NCBI GenBank assembly: GCA_016234525.1
Contig: JACRBK010000015.1
Coordinates: forward strand, 1 to 8,367
Direction of reading: 5' to 3'
Source of the DNA: Chloroflexota bacterium
GTDB taxonomy: Bacteria > Chloroflexota > Anaerolineae > Aggregatilineales > Aggregatilineaceae
DNA: 8,367 bases
The translations under genes were made by a program, and so were the position numbers. Numbering within the stretch: the first letter of the stretch is position 1; every line of letters begins with the position of its first letter. The notes beneath the pieces were generated by a model. That model was not told the origin of the DNA. It did no database searches and saw nothing but the letters and a program-made list of their open reading frames with translations. Positions 6,248-8,367 of this stretch are shown in pieces.

Positions 6248-7474
6248 TTATTCGGCTTCCATCGTCAGCAGGTCTTCGGGAACTTCCACCGAGACCCACG
6301 CGCCGTCTTCCACGATGTTGATCGCGATAGTACCAGCGCCGCAGTCGCCCTTTTCGTCGCAGCTCAGCAGGCCGGTCAGACCGTCAAATTCGGCGGTGGC
6401 GCGGACAGCCGCGACCAGTTCCGCACGATCAATCACGAGGTTGCCCGCATCGTCTACTACGGCAACACTGTCAATCGCGGCCAGCAGCATGTTGGTCGAG
6501 TCGAAAGCATGATAGTGGAATGGACCGAGATCGGAGGGCTTGGCGTCGAACATTTCTTCATAGGTCGCATCAAAGGCCGCCAGACGTTCCGGATCGGTTT
6601 CAGGAGTTTCGGCGAAGCTGGCATATACACCCTCAGCTGCCTCACCCGCGCCTTCGATCAACGCATCGCCGTACACGCCGTCATCACTGAAGAAGAGTAC
6701 ATCTTCGAGGCCGACATCAGCTTTCTGCGGGACCAACAACACAGCCTGCTGCACGTACCCACCGAAAAAGATCGCTTCGGGTTCCTGGGAAGCCAGCGGG
6801 GTCAAGATCGGGCGGAAGTCCTGGTCAGCCACGTTGATACCTTCGAAGGCAACCACTTCGCCACCTAGTTCAACAAAGACGTCACGCACTTTTTCCGCCA
6901 GGCCGAGGCCGTAGGTGTCGTTGTCGTGCAGGACGGCGATCTTACGCAGGCCCAACACTTTGTACATGTAATGCGCGTCAACCACACCCTGAACGTCATC
7001 ACGGAAAGCAACACGGTTAACGACCGCGAGACCGCGTTCGGTAACGCTGGCGGCTGTCGCGCTGGGCGACATCATGGGGATGAGCGCTTCTTCGTATACA
7101 TCCGAGGCAGCGGTCGTCGCGCCGGAGCAGATATGGCCCATTACAGCAACAATCTGCGGATCGGAAACCACGCGGTTGGCTACGGTGGTAGCGTCGTCAC
7201 CGGAGCAGCGGTCGTCTTCTACCGTCACTTCGATTTCGAAACCCTGGATTCCACCCGCTTCATTGGCCTGAGCAACCGCCAGTTGACCGGAGTTCGCAAT
7301 GTCGAGGCCGAACTGAGCGATGGGGCCGGTGAGGTCGGTGGCGATGGCGAGTTTAATTTTTTCGCCTGCCGGAATAACTACTTTGCCTTCGTCTTCCTGA
7401 CCGTGAACCGGGTTAATGGCCACGAGCAGCAAGGCGATCAAAACCACAAAACGAAGAATCTGACTTTTACGCAT
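6248..7474 (-). CDS. livK: Branched-chain amino acid ABC transporter, substrate-binding protein LivK
   Basis: Extracytoplasmic receptor of the importer (Peripla_BP_6, LIV-binding protein type), 408 aa. The N-terminus MRKSQILRF plus a hydrophobic core to about residue 20 and VHG-QE near 25 looks like a signal peptidase I substrate; it has no lipobox cysteine. By alignment from memory with E. coli LivJ, Cys90 and Cys116 match the conserved disulfide (Cys53-Cys78), Ser117 and Thr140 match the ligand-binding Ser79 and Thr102, and Tyr240 matches Tyr202. Asp265 stands where Glu226 contacts the ligand amino group. A second cysteine pair (Cys372, Cys378) is not in the E. coli protein. Ile/Leu/Val is the best substrate guess, but relatives bind other amino acids or amides. 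The ATG at 7472-7474 has GAGGAG (7486-7491) 11 nt upstream. It is the first gene of the operon, separated from livH by a hairpin. Confidence 0.95.
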   Translation of the reverse strand: MRKSQILRFVVLIALLLVAINPVHGQEDEGKVVIPAGEKIKLAIATDLTGPIAQFGLDIANSGQLAVAQANEAGGIQGFEIEVTVEDDRCSGDDATTVANRVVSDPQIVAVMGHICSGATTAASDVYEEALIPMMSPSATAASVTERGLAVVNRVAFRDDVQGVVDAHYMYKVLGLRKIAVLHDNDTYGLGLAEKVRDVFVELGGEVVAFEGINVADQDFRPILTPLASQEPEAIFFGGYVQQAVLLVPQKADVGLEDVLFFSDDGVYGDALIEGAGEAAEGVYASFAETPETDPERLAAFDATYEEMFDAKPSDLGPFHYHAFDSTNMLLAAIDSVAVVDDAGNLVIDRAELVAAVRATAEFDGLTGLLSCDEKGDCGAGTIAINIVEDGAWVSVEVPEDLLTMEAE

Positions 7475-7485
7475 TTTTGTTCTTT

Positions 7486-7491
7486 CTCCTC
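7486..7491 (-). promoter_or_regulatory. Ribosome binding site of livK
   Basis: The minus strand reads GAGGAG, 11 nt before the livK ATG. The A-rich spacer should leave the start unpaired. It confirms the start that gives a normal signal peptide. Confidence 0.7.
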
Positions 7492-7537
7492 AAGTTAGAA
7501 GAACTATCAAAACGAGTAAGACTTGCGGGAGATTTAG

Positions 7538-7576
7538 AGTATAGGGATAGTAACAAAAAAACTCAACTCTTGTCAA
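7538..7576 (-). promoter_or_regulatory. Candidate livK operon promoter (two overlapping versions)
   Basis: Two sigma-70-type readings overlap on the minus strand. The first is a perfect -35 TTGACA (7571-7576), an 18-bp spacer and TACTAT (7547-7552, 4 of 6). The second is TTGAGT (7561-7566, 4 of 6), a 17-bp spacer and TATACT (7538-7543, 5 of 6). Either places the start of transcription about 55-70 nt before the livK ATG. A T7 run lies in the spacer. I cannot decide between them from sequence alone. Confidence 0.55.
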
Positions 7577-7629
7577 ACTCAATAAATTACCGGACTCTAG
7601 ATTAAACAAAAATTGGTACTCCAGTAACC

Positions 7630-7671
7630 TCACAAAGAATTATAGGCAGCTTCACCAATTAACCTTTGTGA
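7630..7671. repeat. Inverted repeat between the divergent promoters, possible operator
   Basis: Arms TCACAAAG (7630-7637) and CTTTGTGA (7664-7671) match perfectly over 8 bp with 26 bp between. A nested pair, CTTCAC (7650-7655) and GTGAAG (7668-7673), repeats the same TTCAC core, so the TTCAC/GTGAA element occurs about three times. The cluster lies roughly midway between the livK and asd promoter candidates (about 54 and 60 bp from their -35 boxes), a plausible place for one regulator to control both. No known regulator motif was recognised. Confidence 0.4.
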
Positions 7672-7732
7672 AGATTGCACAATGCTTACCCTCAAAAGCC
7701 GGATAATTGTACCCTACACAACGTTTCGCTGG

Positions 7733-7761
7733 TTGCCGGAGCCAATCACCTATGCTACGAT
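7733..7761 (+). promoter_or_regulatory. Candidate asd promoter
   Basis: TTGCCG (7733-7738, 4 of 6 to consensus), an exact 17-bp spacer and TACGAT (7756-7761, 4 of 6). TGC directly before the -10 gives an extended -10. Transcription would begin near 7768, leaving a leader of about 35 nt that includes the ribosome site. Confidence 0.5.
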
Positions 7762-7789
7762 GTGACGCCAATTTATTCAGCCCCCTGGC

Positions 7790-7794
7790 GAGGA
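7790..7794 (+). promoter_or_regulatory. Ribosome binding site of asd
   Basis: GAGGA lies 9 nt before the ATG at 7804. It supports this start, which also places the nucleotide-binding glycine motif at the expected distance from the N-terminus. Confidence 0.6.
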
Positions 7795-7803
7795 TTATCA
7801 ACA

Positions 7804-8367
7804 ATGGCAACGAACCAACAACCCATTGAAGTCGCTGTCTTAGGCGCAACAGGCGCCGTTGGACAGCGCTTTATCCAAATTTTGGAACATCATCCCTGGT
7901 TTCGGGTGACTGAACTGGTCGCCAGTGACCGCAGCGCCGGTCAGCGTTATCGTGATGCGGCCCGGTGGGTGCTGCACGGCAATCCGCCGGATCAAGTTGC
8001 CGGACTGGAAGTGCTGCCACTGGATGCCGGTCTACAATCGCGTATTGTTTTTTCGGCGCTGCCGAGCGATGTCGCCAAAACGGTGGAATGGCGGCTGGCA
8101 CAGCAGGGGCATATTGTATGTTCTAACGCCAGCGCCTACCGGATGCTGGCAGAAGTGCCGATCTTATTGCCAGAGATCAATGCCGAACATGCTGCATTGG
8201 TCCAGGTTCAGCGCGAAAAGCACGGCTGGAACGGCGGACTGGTGACGAACTCGAACTGCACCAGCGCCCCGGTAGCGATGGCGCTGGCTCCGCTGCGCCA
8301 GTTTGGTATCGAAGCCGCCCAGATCGTCAGCCTTCAGGCAGTCAGCGGGGCAGGGTATCCCGGTGTG
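7804..8367 (+). CDS. asd: Aspartate-semialdehyde dehydrogenase, N-terminal part (runs off the window)
   Basis: Catalyses NADPH-dependent reduction of L-aspartyl-4-phosphate to aspartate semialdehyde, the second step of the pathway to lysine, methionine, threonine and isoleucine; cytoplasmic. The first 188 residues are present, roughly half of the usual 350 or so. Visible are the Rossmann motif GATGAVGQRF (14-23), HPWFRVTELVASDRSAG (30-46), FSALPSDVA (83-91), CSNASAYRM (106-114), VPILLPEIN (118-126) and TNSNCTSAP (148-156) with Cys152 as the predicted catalytic thiol. ASDRSAG, the SNAS-RM block and the HGW-GG stretch (140-145) before the active site match the archaeal/fungal-like class better than the E. 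coli or Gram-positive Asd forms. It is transcribed away from livK from its own promoter candidate. The frame is open to the window edge, so it is cut off rather than broken. Confidence 0.95.
   Translation, partial: MATNQQPIEVAVLGATGAVGQRFIQILEHHPWFRVTELVASDRSAGQRYRDAARWVLHGNPPDQVAGLEVLPLDAGLQSRIVFSALPSDVAKTVEWRLAQQGHIVCSNASAYRMLAEVPILLPEINAEHAALVQVQREKHGWNGGLVTNSNCTSAPVAMALAPLRQFGIEAAQIVSLQAVSGAGYPGV

Larger units (their letters stand above)
7475..7803. other. Divergent livK/asd intergenic control region
   Basis: This 329-bp stretch has no credible gene and is AT-richer than its flanks. It holds an outward promoter candidate on each side (minus strand 7538-7576, plus strand 7733-7761), both ribosome sites and an inverted repeat near the centre (7630-7671). 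Reading frames that cross it lack ribosome sites and overlap asd in antisense. No riboswitch or T-box was recognised. Confidence 0.75.

Noticed and set aside
6224..7498. Two long plus-strand reading frames (214 and 190 codons) opposite livK
   Set aside because: They are antisense to a clear LivK with strong family motifs, lack ribosome sites and give no recognisable protein. They arise from the codon bias of livK.
7652..7849. Minus-strand reading frame in the livK/asd intergenic region
   Set aside because: It overlaps the asd promoter and start in antisense, has no Shine-Dalgarno and a low-complexity, non-protein-like translation.

Overview
The window holds one complete six-gene minus-strand cluster (about positions 47-7474) and the first 188 codons of a plus-strand gene that diverges from it. 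The cluster reads livK-livH-livM-livG-livF plus a small lipoprotein gene. This is the classic gene order of a high-affinity branched-chain (hydrophobic) amino acid ABC importer (LIV-I / HAAT family). The divergent gene is asd, aspartate-semialdehyde dehydrogenase of the archaeal/fungal-like class. Base composition is moderately GC-rich. The asd class, the strongly enlarged membrane subunits and a GTAGGGGCAGG-type intergenic palindrome all fit a Chloroflexota (Anaerolineae-like) bacterium. That assignment is a judgement from recall, not a computed placement.

Layout from right to left along the operon. Positions 7475-7803 form a 329-bp divergent regulatory region with a good promoter candidate facing each way and an 8-bp inverted repeat between them. 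livK (6248-7474) encodes the secreted substrate-binding protein. A 257-bp gap follows, with a perfect 11-bp-arm hairpin just after livK and a candidate second promoter for the downstream genes. livH (4446-5990) and livM (2121-4442) encode the two permeases; livG (1312-2124) and livF (595-1308) encode the two ATPases. From livH to livF the genes are separated by 3 nt or overlap by 4 nt, so they are probably translationally coupled. A 175-aa lipoprotein of no family I recognise (47-574) starts 20 nt after livF. No terminator is visible in the remaining 46 bp.

How it works: LivK captures the amino acid outside the membrane, LivH/LivM form the channel, and LivG/LivF hydrolyse ATP. Asd makes aspartate semialdehyde, the branch point to lysine, methionine, threonine and, via threonine, isoleucine. 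Uptake and synthesis of related amino acids therefore sit back to back around one control region.

The most unusual feature is the architecture of the permeases. LivM (773 aa) and LivH (514 aa) are far longer than the E. coli proteins (about 425 and 308 aa). Both carry N-terminal multi-helix extensions, and both carry an internal two-helix insertion at what looks like the homologous place in the permease fold. LivK has a signal peptide without a lipobox, while the unknown last gene encodes a clear lipoprotein. Two start codons were moved downstream of the longest reading frame (livH to ATG at 5990, the lipoprotein to GTG at 574) because Shine-Dalgarno sequences support those positions.
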